Positions 1-7,627 of a stretch of 40,258 bases of DNA are shown one piece after another (the stretch's first letter is position 1; each line of letters opens with the position of its first letter). Origin of the DNA: JAWLCQ01 sp041687095 (GTDB taxonomy: Bacteria > Planctomycetota > Phycisphaerae > SM23-33). Below the pieces are notes generated by a model. It made no database searches and had not been told where the DNA came from. It worked only from the letters and a program-made list of their open reading frames with translations. The stretch lies in assembly GCA_041687095.1 (NCBI GenBank), contig JAWLCQ010000027.1:1-40258 (forward strand). Reading direction: 5' to 3'. The translations under genes were made by a program, and so were the position numbers.

Positions 1-93
1 GCCCCTGCGGAGCCCGTCCCCGTTTCGCTCGGTGGGTTTGTTTTCGAGGTCCTCTCCCCGTGGGGGCGTCGGTCTGTACACCATCCGAAGATG

Positions 94-290
94 AGCGGGG
101 ATGAACGCAGATGAACGCAGATCAGGAGAAGAAGGATGAGAAGAAACAGGACAGGCAGTTCACAGAAACCTCTGCCCTCCAACCCTTTACTCGCCGATCC
201 CTTGCATCCCGTGCATCCCTGCCCTCTCCGCATCTGCGTTCATCCGTCTACGCTTCGCTTCGTCGCGACGAGTCTGCGTTCATCCCCGCT
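94..290. repeat. Long inverted repeat with GATGAACGCA words
   Basis: AGCGGGGATGAACGCAGA at 94-111 is perfectly inverted at 273-290. GATGAACGCA is tandemly doubled at 100-119 and appears inverted at 235-244 and 275-284. Between the arms, 249-261 carries the 13-nt core TACGCTTCGCTTC that also sits in the hairpins near 12836, 20243, 24023, 24076 and 39914. Confidence 0.7.
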
Positions 291-348
291 GATTCTCGGG
301 AATGCGGAGATGCCTGTGCCGCGAGGAGAGGGGTGGGAGGGCTTGGAA

Positions 349-383
349 TGGGAGGACTGGGATGGGAGGACTGGGATGGGAGT
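349..383 (+). repeat. Heptamer-pair tandem array (TGGGAGG/ACTGGGA)
   Basis: Five consecutive heptamers: TGGGAGG, ACTGGGA, TGGGAGG, ACTGGGA, TGGGAGT. A further TGGGAGG lies at 334-340. The period is 14 nt, that is two sevens. The array is intergenic and non-coding by context. Confidence 0.75.
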
Positions 384-476
384 CGCGAAAATCGGAATAG
401 TCTGTGCTGGGTTCGTTCCGCACGATTGGGAGGAGGCGTGATGGGTTTGTTTTGCATGGTCGGTACGAGTGGGACC

Positions 477-541
477 GCGAAAGGGGGACAGGCACCTCCG
501 GGGCGAACGGCATGCCCCTACGGAGCCAGTCCCCGTTTCGC
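477..541. repeat. REP-like palindrome (RAYT type)
   Basis: The arms GCGAAAGGGGGACAGGC (477-493) and GCCAGTCCCCGTTTCGC (525-541) are complementary at 15 of 17 positions. The interior resembles the reverse complement of the element at 27030-27088, so the two are homologous copies in opposite orientation. Elements with GGGGACAGGC arms are typical of REPs mobilised by RAYT transposases. No such transposase is in the window. Confidence 0.6.
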
Positions 542-567
542 TCGATGGGTTTGTTTTCGAGGTCCTC

Positions 568-2331
568 TCAGGGGGATGGGGCGTGCGGCTGAGCGGAGCG
601 GAGGCGGTAGACGCGGCACTCGTAGGGGCGGAGGGTCAGGGGGCCCAGAACTCCCCCCGCCGCATCGGGGTAGTTGCAGAGGACGGGGTCGCCCGTGGCC
701 GTCCGCAGCGGGTGGGGCAGGTCGCAGGCGGTGTCCGTCCCGCGGAAGTTGCAGAGGACCAGCCAGCACTCGTCGCCCATCGTGCGGGTGTAGGCGAAGA
801 GGTCGGGGTGGTCGCCCAGCAGCAGGTCGAACCGCCCGTGGACGATGATGGGGTGCTGCTTCCGCAACGCGATGAGCCGGCGGTAGTAGTGGTAGACCGA
901 GTCGGGATCGGCGAGGGCGGAGGCGGCGTTGATCCGCGGGAACTCGGGGTGGGCGTCGATCCAGGGCGTGGCGGTGGTGAATCCGCCGTGGGGGGCGGCG
1001 GGGTCCCAGGGCATGGGGACGCGGGCGTTGTCGCGGCCCTTGGCGCGGATGGCGGCGAGGGCGCGATCGGGGGGCCAGCCCCACTCGGTGGTGGCGGCGC
1101 GGAAGAAGTTGAGGGTCTCCACGTCGCGGCACGCCTCGATGCCCTCGAAGGGCACGTTGACCATGCCCAGTTCCTCGCCCTGGTAGACGTAGGGCGTGCC
1201 CTGCATCAGGTGCAGGCAGGTGGCGAGCATCTTGGCGGACTCCACGCGATAGCCCCCGTCGTCGCCGAACCGCGAGACCGGCCGGGGCTGGTCGTGGTTG
1301 CACCAGTAGAGGCTGTTCCAGCCCTGCCCGTGCAGGTCGGTCTGCCAGCGGGCGAGGATGGCCTTGAGTTCGGGCAGTTCGACCGGCCGCATCGCCCACT
1401 TGCCGTCCGGGTGGCCGGGGACGCTGTCGATGTCCATGTGCTCGAACTGGAAGACCATGTGCAGCGCCCCGGTCTGGGGGTCGGTCATCTCGCGCCCCTG
1501 CCGGGGGCTGATCATGGGGCACTCCCCGACGGTGAGGATGTCGTAGTGGTCGAGCACCTCGCGGCGCATCTCCCGCAGGAACTCCATCACCCGCGGGCCG
1601 TTGCACGACAGGGCGAACGCGGGCTGCAGAAAGCGGTCGCTCCGCACCGGGGCGTCGGGCAGGGATCCGTCGGGGGCGTAGGGCTTGGAGATCATGTTGA
1701 TGACGTCCATGCGGAACCCGTCCACCCCCTTGTCCAGCCAGAACCGCATCAGGTCGTAGACCTCCGCGCGGAGGCGGGGGTTCTCCCAATTCAGGTCCGG
1801 CTGCTTGCGGGTGAACATGTGGAGGTAGTACTCCCCGGTCGGGGCGTTGTACTCCCAGGCGGACCCGCTGAAGACGGACTCCCAGTTGTTCGGTTCGCGG
1901 CGGCCGTTGGGGCGATCGACGGGGGCGCCCCAGAGGAAGTAGTCGTGGTAGGGGTTGTCGCGGGAGGTGCGGCCCTGGACGAACCAGGGGTGCTCGTCGG
2001 AGCAGTGGTTGACCACCAGGTCCATGACGAGGCGGATGCCCCGCGCGTGCATGCCGGCGAGCATGGCGTCGAAGTCGGCCATCGTGCCGAACTCCGGCAG
2101 GATGGCGCGGTAGTCGCTGATGTCATAGCCGTTGTCGTCGTTGGGCGACTGGTAGACCGGGGAGAGCCACACCACGTCCACCCCCAGCCCCTGCAGGTAG
2201 TCCAGCTTGCTCGTGATGCCCCGCAGGTCCCCGATCCCGTCGCCGTTGCTGTCGCAGAAGCTCCGGGGATACACCTGGTAGACCACCGCTTCCTTCCACC
2301 ACGGGGACGCTGCGCTGCTGCCGGCTGCCAT
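568..2331 (-). CDS. GH13 alpha-glucosidase, oligo-1,6-glucosidase type
   Basis: The 587-residue protein is a complete GH13 retaining glycosidase. It opens with WWKEAVVYQVYPRSF and the Ca-site-like DSNGDGIGD loop. The predicted catalytic triad is Asp209 (GFRMDV), Glu270 (TVGE) and Asp347 (NHDQ). QPDLNWENP near residue 177 marks the oligo-1,6-glucosidase subgroup, and Val after the nucleophile (DVIN) is the residue usually linked to alpha-1,6 rather than alpha-1,4 cleavage. I place the start at the ATG at 2331, preceded by GAGAGG and directly before the conserved N-terminus; a start 71 codons upstream would add only low-complexity sequence. No signal peptide is seen, so the likely job is cytoplasmic isomalto-oligosaccharide hydrolysis. 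The gene is divergent from a sulfatase, with a 187-bp shared promoter region. Confidence 0.92.
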   Translation of the reverse strand: MAAGSSAASPWWKEAVVYQVYPRSFCDSNGDGIGDLRGITSKLDYLQGLGVDVVWLSPVYQSPNDDNGYDISDYRAILPEFGTMADFDAMLAGMHARGIRLVMDLVVNHCSDEHPWFVQGRTSRDNPYHDYFLWGAPVDRPNGRREPNNWESVFSGSAWEYNAPTGEYYLHMFTRKQPDLNWENPRLRAEVYDLMRFWLDKGVDGFRMDVINMISKPYAPDGSLPDAPVRSDRFLQPAFALSCNGPRVMEFLREMRREVLDHYDILTVGECPMISPRQGREMTDPQTGALHMVFQFEHMDIDSVPGHPDGKWAMRPVELPELKAILARWQTDLHGQGWNSLYWCNHDQPRPVSRFGDDGGYRVESAKMLATCLHLMQGTPYVYQGEELGMVNVPFEGIEACRDVETLNFFRAATTEWGWPPDRALAAIRAKGRDNARVPMPWDPAAPHGGFTTATPWIDAHPEFPRINAASALADPDSVYHYYRRLIALRKQHPIIVHGRFDLLLGDHPDLFAYTRTMGDECWLVLCNFRGTDTACDLPHPLRTATGDPVLCNYPDAAGGVLGPLTLRPYECRVYRLRSAQPHAPSP

Positions 2332-2518
2332 GCGATTCCTCTCTCCCGATCCGTCCGATCCCGGACCCACTCCCGCCGCCCACGCCGGGCCGCGTCCGGG
2401 CAGTATACCGCGTCGAGGGCGCCGGGGGGGACTCGCCTCTTTCAACGAAGGTCTCAACGGAGGTCCTTGTCCCGTCGTTCCCGTCGTGGTACATCGGGGC
2501 GAGAAAGGAACCCCGCGC

Positions 2519-3916
2519 GTGAAACAACCCAACATCGTCTTCATCCTGCTCGACGACTTCGGCTGGACGGACCTGTCGTGCTACGGCAGCGCCTTTTACG
2601 AGACCCCGCACCTCGACCGCCTGGCGGGCGAGTCGATGCGGTTTACCGACGCCTACGCGTCCTGCCCCGTCTGCTCCCCCACGCGGGCGAGCGTGATGAG
2701 CGGGAAGTACCCGGCACGGCTGGGGCTGACGAACTTCATCGCCGGGCGTCAGGCCGGGCACCAGGACCGCGCCCGCCTCATCGACGCCCCGTACGTGCCC
2801 TACCTGTCGACGGACGAGAAGAGCCTCGCGTCGGCACTGCGGGAGAGCGGGTACGCGACGTGGCACGTGGGCAAGTGGCACCTGGGCGCCGAGCCCTACT
2901 GGCCGGGGAAGCACGGGTTCGACGTCAACGTCGGGGGGTGCAGCATGGGGCACCCCTGGAAGGGGTACTTCAGCCCCTGGAGCATTCCGACGCTGGAGGA
3001 CGGCCCGGCGGGCGAGTACCTCACCGACCGCCTCACCGACGACGCCATCGCCCTCGTCCGCGCGAACGAGGGCCGGCCGTTCTTCCTGAACCTCTGGCAC
3101 TACACGGTCCACACCCCCATCCAGGCGCCACAGGACCTCATCGACAAGTACGAGCGCAAGGCCCGCGCCCTGGGGCTCGACCGCGTTCGGACGTTCGAGG
3201 AGGGCGAGGCCCATCCCAAGAGCCTCAGCGTCAACCAGCGCATCCGCCGCCGCCTGCTCCACTCCGACCCCGTCTACGCGGCCATGATCGAGAACATGGA
3301 CCGCAACGTCGGACGGCTGCTGAAGGCGGTGGAGGACAAGGGCGAGTTGGACAACACCATCGTCGTCTTCACCAGCGACAACGGCGGGCTGGCGACGGTC
3401 GAGGGCAGCCCCACGTGCAACGCCCCCCTCAGCGAGGGCAAGGGCTGGATGTACGAGGGCGGGACCCGCGTCCCGCTGATCGTCCATTGGCCCGGCGTGA
3501 CGAAGGCCAACCGCTTCTGCCGCGAGCCCGTCACCAGCACCGACTTCTACCCCACGCTGCTGGAGATGGCCGGTGCGCCCGCGCAGCCGCAGCAGCACGT
3601 CGACGGCCGCAGCCTCGTCCCGCTGCTGCGGGGCGAGGGGCCGCTCGACCGCGACGGGATCTTCTGGCACTACCCGCACTACGGCAACCAGGGGGGGACG
3701 CCCGGGAGCAGCATCCGCGCGGGCGACTGGAAGCTGATCGAGTTCTACGAGGATGGCCGCCTGGAACTGTACAACCTCCGCCAGGACATCGGGGAGACGC
3801 GGAACCTCGCGGGCATGCGCCCCGAGTTAACGCGCGACCTGCACGGCCGCCTCTGCCGCTGGCGCACGGAGATGGAGGCCCTCGCCCCCACACCGAATCC
3901 CGATTGGCCGTGGTAG
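2519..3916 (+). CDS. Sulfatase, formylglycine (Cys) type
   Basis: This 465-residue type I sulfatase hydrolyses a sulfate ester, probably on a sugar. The metal-binding aspartates are Asp12-Asp13 in FILLDDFGW. The maturation motif is Cys52-Ser-Pro-Thr-Arg, with Cys52 expected to be converted to formylglycine by an FGE or anaerobic enzyme not present here. VGKWHLG and the later TSDNGG metal-site motif are intact. A GTG start at 2519 is chosen because GAGAAAGGA lies 9 nt upstream and the family N-terminus begins at once. With that start there is no signal peptide, which is unusual for planctomycete sulfatases. An upstream ATG at 2330 would add 63 residues that do not look like a signal. Substrate unknown. 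Confidence 0.9.
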   Translation: MKQPNIVFILLDDFGWTDLSCYGSAFYETPHLDRLAGESMRFTDAYASCPVCSPTRASVMSGKYPARLGLTNFIAGRQAGHQDRARLIDAPYVPYLSTDEKSLASALRESGYATWHVGKWHLGAEPYWPGKHGFDVNVGGCSMGHPWKGYFSPWSIPTLEDGPAGEYLTDRLTDDAIALVRANEGRPFFLNLWHYTVHTPIQAPQDLIDKYERKARALGLDRVRTFEEGEAHPKSLSVNQRIRRRLLHSDPVYAAMIENMDRNVGRLLKAVEDKGELDNTIVVFTSDNGGLATVEGSPTCNAPLSEGKGWMYEGGTRVPLIVHWPGVTKANRFCREPVTSTDFYPTLLEMAGAPAQPQQHVDGRSLVPLLRGEGPLDRDGIFWHYPHYGNQGGTPGSSIRAGDWKLIEFYEDGRLELYNLRQDIGETRNLAGMRPELTRDLHGRLCRWRTEMEALAPTPNPDWPW

Positions 3917-3955
3917 GGCGCAGCCGCTCTGCGGTGCCGGGGCGCGCCCTACCAC
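3910..3955. terminator. Bidirectional hairpin between convergent genes
   Basis: GTGGTAGGGCGC at 3910-3921 pairs perfectly with 3944-3955, and CCGC/GCGG forms a small hairpin inside. The stem includes the stop codons of both the plus-strand sulfatase and the minus-strand LEPR-XLL gene. It probably ends transcription in both directions. There is no U-tract. Confidence 0.6.
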
Positions 3956-5958
3956 AACTGCCCGTCGAAGACGCCCGAGTGGGAGAGGCCCGACGCGTCG
4001 CTCCAGCGGCTGACGGCGAGGCGGAAACTCGCCGTCCCGCTCCCCTGCACCACCACCTGCAGCAGGTCCAGGGCGTTCACCCGGGCGAGCCCGCCGATGG
4101 CGAAGGCCCCCCCGAGCGAGGTGGCGGATTCGGCGGGCGGCTCGGGGAAGGGGAGCAGCGCGGCGTCCGCCAGCAGCCAGTGCGTGTCGCGGCCGCGTTC
4201 GTCGGCGGTGAGGTAGGCGGCGTTGGTGAGCGTGGGGGTGGGGATGGCGGAGAGGGCCAGGACCTGGTGGAGGTCGCCCGTGACGGCGTGACCGGACCCG
4301 CTGGCGGCGGCCCCGGCGATGACGTCGGCGGGATCGAGGGCGGCGAAGTGGAAGACGAACCGCCGCAGGCTCGTGCCCGGAATCGGCTGGCGCCAGACCT
4401 CCATGCGGATGCCCTCGCGCACCTGGGTGGCGGCGACGGAGTCGGAGCGGGCCTCGAACTGGCCCCAGGCGAGGAAGTGGGCCGCCCCGCTGCGGACGAC
4501 GCCGGCGGCGATGGCGGCGAGCACGTCGGGGTTCGCCGCCCGGTACGCCGCCTCGTCGAAGTAGGGGGAGGGGCGGCGGGAGGGCTCGGACTGCCCGTAG
4601 AGCACGTAGTGCTCCAAGCCGCTGCCCAGCGCCCCCCCTGCGACGACGGCGGCCACGTCCGGGTTGGCGGCGAGGTAGAACGCTTCCTCGAAGTAGGGGG
4701 ACGGCTGGTAGCCGGCGGGGTGGCCCTCGGCAAGGAAGTGCACGAACCCCGAGGCGTAGGCGCCCGTGGCGACGGCGGCGGCGGCGTCATCGTAGCGGCC
4801 GAGGTACCAGGACTCGGAGAACAGCGGCTGCGCGGGGCGGGCCTCGTAGCTGCCCCAGTGCACGAAGTGCTCGAAGGCCGGAAACGCCGTCGCCGCCACG
4901 TCGGGCGCCATGCGGAGGTAGTAGGCCGTATCGAACAACGCCGACGGGTTGCGCCCCTCGTGCTGGCCGTAGCGGAGGAAGTGCTCGAACGCGCTGAGCG
5001 CCCCCCCGGCCGCGACGGCGGCGATGTCCGGGTTCGCCGCCAGGTAGAACGACGTATCGAAGTGGGGCGACGGATCGAACTCCCCGCCCCAGCGCCCGAC
5101 GGTCAGGAAGTGCTGGAAGGGGGCGGCGGCCGCCGCGGGAGACTGGCGGGCGTGGAAGCTCACGTCGAGGAAGGGGGAGGGGTCGCGGTTCTCGAACTGC
5201 CCGTACTGCAGGAAGTGGTGGAACGCGTTGATGCCCCCGCCGTTGACGACGGCGGCGACGTCGGGGTTGGCGGCGAGGTAGTAGCCTCGATCGAAGAGGT
5301 AGCTGGGGCTGCGGTTCTCGGCGAGCCCCCAGCGGACGAAGTGCTCGTAGACGGACTGGAAGGGCCCGGCGGGGGAGGCGAGGGCGGCGACGTCGGGGTA
5401 GAGCGTGGCGTACCACGTTGCGTCGAACGCCGGCCGCACGTCCAGGACGGCGACGTCGGGGGCGGCGGACCACCGGACGTTGTCGGCCTCGTCGGACTCC
5501 GCGACCTGGGAGTCGGGATCGATCATGGCCCCGCAGTAGTAGCTGCCCCCGGGGGCGTCCCACGGGATGTGCGGGTCCCCGGCGGCCCAGGCCTGGCTGA
5601 TGGCGTCGATCCCGGCGGGGACGTCGATCCGCAGGATGACGAGGTCGTCGGGGTCGCCCCAGGTGCGGTTCTGCGAGAGGCGGACCTCGACCTGGGCGGG
5701 GCCCGAGGGCACGAGCCCGTCATTGGCGAGCCTCGCGTCCCACCATCCCATGGGCTGGTGGGGCAGATAGGTCCCGGCGGCGTGGCGAAAGAGCGCGATG
5801 GCGAGGTCGGGGGCGGGGCTCGGGGGGGCGAAGGCCTCCGCATCGCCCGCGAGGGCGGCGGTGAGGAGCAGGCGGGGCTCCAGCGGTTCGAGGGCGCCGG
5901 CGGGCGGGGCCGCCGCGGATCGCTGGCGAGGGTGTTGGCACGCGGTGGGACGGGCCAT
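3949..5958 (-). CDS. LEPR-XLL surface protein with CARDB-like domain and eight repeats
   Basis: The 669-residue protein carries LEPRLLL at residues 26-32, the LEPR-XLL motif of planctomycete envelope proteins, so it is probably exported or cell-surface. Residues about 49-172 resemble a CARDB adhesion domain, ending in DPDSQVAESDEADNV. From about 178 to 504 come eight imperfect modules of 36-44 residues with the pattern F[DE]..[FY]YLAANPDVAAV...A..HFL.YGQ.E.R.PSP. Modules of this type occur in large secreted proteins. Residues 505-669 form a C-terminal domain I do not recognise. The start at 5958 has GGAGAAGGAG upstream; a longer frame to 6066 lacks support. Probable role: surface adhesion or structure; ligand unknown. 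Confidence 0.8.
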   Translation of the reverse strand: MARPTACQHPRQRSAAAPPAGALEPLEPRLLLTAALAGDAEAFAPPSPAPDLAIALFRHAAGTYLPHQPMGWWDARLANDGLVPSGPAQVEVRLSQNRTWGDPDDLVILRIDVPAGIDAISQAWAAGDPHIPWDAPGGSYYCGAMIDPDSQVAESDEADNVRWSAAPDVAVLDVRPAFDATWYATLYPDVAALASPAGPFQSVYEHFVRWGLAENRSPSYLFDRGYYLAANPDVAAVVNGGGINAFHHFLQYGQFENRDPSPFLDVSFHARQSPAAAAAPFQHFLTVGRWGGEFDPSPHFDTSFYLAANPDIAAVAAGGALSAFEHFLRYGQHEGRNPSALFDTAYYLRMAPDVAATAFPAFEHFVHWGSYEARPAQPLFSESWYLGRYDDAAAAVATGAYASGFVHFLAEGHPAGYQPSPYFEEAFYLAANPDVAAVVAGGALGSGLEHYVLYGQSEPSRRPSPYFDEAAYRAANPDVLAAIAAGVVRSGAAHFLAWGQFEARSDSVAATQVREGIRMEVWRQPIPGTSLRRFVFHFAALDPADVIAGAAASGSGHAVTGDLHQVLALSAIPTPTLTNAAYLTADERGRDTHWLLADAALLPFPEPPAESATSLGGAFAIGGLARVNALDLLQVVVQGSGTASFRLAVSRWSDASGLSHSGVFDGQLW

Positions 5959-6124
5959 GGTCGCTGCTCCTTCTCCATGCGAGGCCATCGGGATCCGGCC
6001 CATTGTAGCCCCAAAGGCCGCCGCCCCCAAGACAACCTCCGGGAACCCGAGCCGGGGTCCGTGCATCTAACCGGACAGCGAATAGCATTGGGGACCGTAA
6101 CGTCAAACCCAAGGAGAATGGATC

Positions 6125-7435
6125 ATGGCCGTCACGCACAGTGTGCTCGCCCTTGCAGGCGTCCTCGCCCTCGGTGTCACCATCGCTTCAGGCGTAGAGC
6201 CCGGGGGCGATGCGGCAGCCCCTGCTTCCGCCGCGGACGCCGCCGCCGACACCGCGAAGGTCGTCCAGGGCAACACCGCCTTCGCCCTCGACCTGTACCG
6301 CCAGCTCGCGAAGCAGGAGGGAAACCTCTTCTTCTCGCCCGCGAGCATCCACACGGCCCTGGCGATGACGTACCTCGGATCCGCCGGTGGGACCGCCGAC
6401 GAGATGGCGAAAGCCCTGCACTACCCGCTGCCCCCGGACAGGCTGGCGGGCGTGTACGGGAAGCTCATCGGGCAGCTCAACCGGGCGCCCGAGTTCGTCA
6501 ACTTCGAGCCCGATCCCCAGAACCGGGACGGGGAGTGGAAGGAGGTCCGCAAGCCCGCCTACGACCTCGTCGTCGCCAACGCCCTGTGGGGCCAGAAGGG
6601 CTATCCCTTCAAGGACGACTTCACCCGCACCGCCGAGAAGAGCTTCGGGGCCGGGCTGAACCAAGTGGGCTTCGCCGACCCCCCCGCGGCCGCCACGACC
6701 ATCAACGACTGGGTCGCCAAGCAGACCCGCGACAAGATCCAGGACCTCGTCCCCGCCAGCGCGCTTGATGCGCTGACCCGCCTCGTCCTCACCAACGCCG
6801 TCTACTTCAAGAGCAGTTGGGCCGAGAAGTTCTACGAGAGCAACACGAAGGATGCCCCGTTCCACGTCTCGCCCGAGCAGTCCGTGGACGTGCCCCTGAT
6901 GTACCAGGAGGACGAGTTCCCCTACGCCGAGACGGACGAACTGCAGGTGCTGGAGCTGCCCTACGTCCGCCACGCCCTGTCGATGGTGATCCTGCTCCCG
7001 CGGGAGAAGGACGGGCTGGGGGCGCTGGAGGGGGCGCTGTCGGCGGAGAAGCTCGATGCGTGGCGGAAGGCGGCGACGGCCGTGCAGGTGAAGGTGCACC
7101 TGCCGAAGTTCACGTTCACCTCGTCGTTCGATCTGGTGGAACCGCTGCAGGCGCTGGGCATGCGGCGGGCGTTCGGGGGGGAGGCGGACTTCTCGGGCAT
7201 GACGAGCGCGGAGGACCTGCACCTCACGGCCGTGCTGCACAAGGCCTTCGTCGCCGTGGACGAGGAGGGCACCGAGGCCGCCGCCGCCACCGCCGTCGCC
7301 GCCGCCGCGGAGGCCATGCCCGAACCGCAGGAACCCAAGGTCTTCCGCGCCGACCACCCGTTCCTGTTCCTGATCCGCCACAACGCCACCGGCGAGGTCC
7401 TCTTCTGGGGCCGCGTGAGCAACCCCAAGGAGTGA
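6125..7435 (+). CDS. Secreted serpin (serine protease inhibitor)
   Basis: This 436-residue protein has the full serpin fold. LFFSPASIHTALAM is near residue 64, the NAVYFK region is mid-protein, and the C-terminal FRADHPFLFLIRH motif is present. The hinge of the reactive loop starts at Glu380 (P17) and reads EEGTEAAAAT, the small-residue pattern needed for loop insertion, so the protein should be inhibitory. The loop is about five residues longer than in alpha-1-antitrypsin, so the P1 residue cannot be fixed; candidates lie around Glu-Ala-Met before the PEP segment. Residues 1-24 are hydrophobic and fit a signal peptide, although the n-region lacks Lys/Arg. AAGGAG lies 8 nt before the ATG. The gene stands alone on its strand, 190 bp before the transporter pair. 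Target protease unknown. Confidence 0.92.
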   Translation: MAVTHSVLALAGVLALGVTIASGVEPGGDAAAPASAADAAADTAKVVQGNTAFALDLYRQLAKQEGNLFFSPASIHTALAMTYLGSAGGTADEMAKALHYPLPPDRLAGVYGKLIGQLNRAPEFVNFEPDPQNRDGEWKEVRKPAYDLVVANALWGQKGYPFKDDFTRTAEKSFGAGLNQVGFADPPAAATTINDWVAKQTRDKIQDLVPASALDALTRLVLTNAVYFKSSWAEKFYESNTKDAPFHVSPEQSVDVPLMYQEDEFPYAETDELQVLELPYVRHALSMVILLPREKDGLGALEGALSAEKLDAWRKAATAVQVKVHLPKFTFTSSFDLVEPLQALGMRRAFGGEADFSGMTSAEDLHLTAVLHKAFVAVDEEGTEAAAATAVAAAAEAMPEPQEPKVFRADHPFLFLIRHNATGEVLFWGRVSNPKE

Positions 7436-7491
7436 TCCCGCCCCCGGCTGGATGCGGTCGAAACTCGAAATCCCAAACGAGCCCCCGCGGT

Positions 7492-7540
7492 GCGCAAGGG
7501 CCCTTGCGCCTCGGACGCGCGCACGGGGCCCCGCGTTTTT
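7492..7540 (+). terminator. Possible serpin terminator
   Basis: GCGCAAGGGCCCTTGCGC at 7492-7509 is a perfect 18-bp palindrome. It is followed by a GC-rich CGGGGCCCCG palindrome and TTTTT at 7536-7540. The loops are awkwardly short, so the exact terminator structure is uncertain. Confidence 0.45.
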
Positions 7541-7627
7541 CCGAAATGAGACTCCCCTCTGGTATTCCCGTCCCCGTGGCCAGAGGGTATTGTCTTGTGA
7601 ACGGATTGAAGCAGCAGTGAGGCATTG

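Larger units (their letters stand above)
1..567. other. Gene-free repeat region at window start
   Basis: I see no credible gene here. The stretch holds a 56-bp direct repeat, a long inverted repeat built on GATGAACGCA words, a 14-nt (2 x 7) tandem array and a REP-like palindrome, each listed separately. It lies downstream of the minus-strand glucosidase. Open frames across it are composition artefacts of GC-rich DNA. Confidence 0.6.
1..569. repeat. 56-bp direct repeat (1-56 and 514-569)
   Basis: Positions 1-56 and 514-569 match at 53 of 56 bases, and each contains the block GTTTCGCTC followed by GGGTTTGTTTT. The second copy overlaps the right half of the REP-like palindrome at 477-541, so the copy at 1-56 is probably the right end of another such element cut by the window edge. 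A shorter relative of the GGGTTTGTTTT block lies near 442-453. Confidence 0.75.

Noticed and set aside
2331..2544. N-terminal extension of the glucosidase
   Set aside because: The extra 71 residues overlap the sulfatase start region, are low complexity, and a good ribosome-binding site precedes the internal ATG.
469..6768. A plus-strand frame open for about 2100 codons
   Set aside because: It lies antisense to the glucosidase and LEPR-XLL genes and crosses the sulfatase in another frame. Its product is Gly/Val/Arg-rich without motifs; third-position GC bias on the opposite strand keeps it open.
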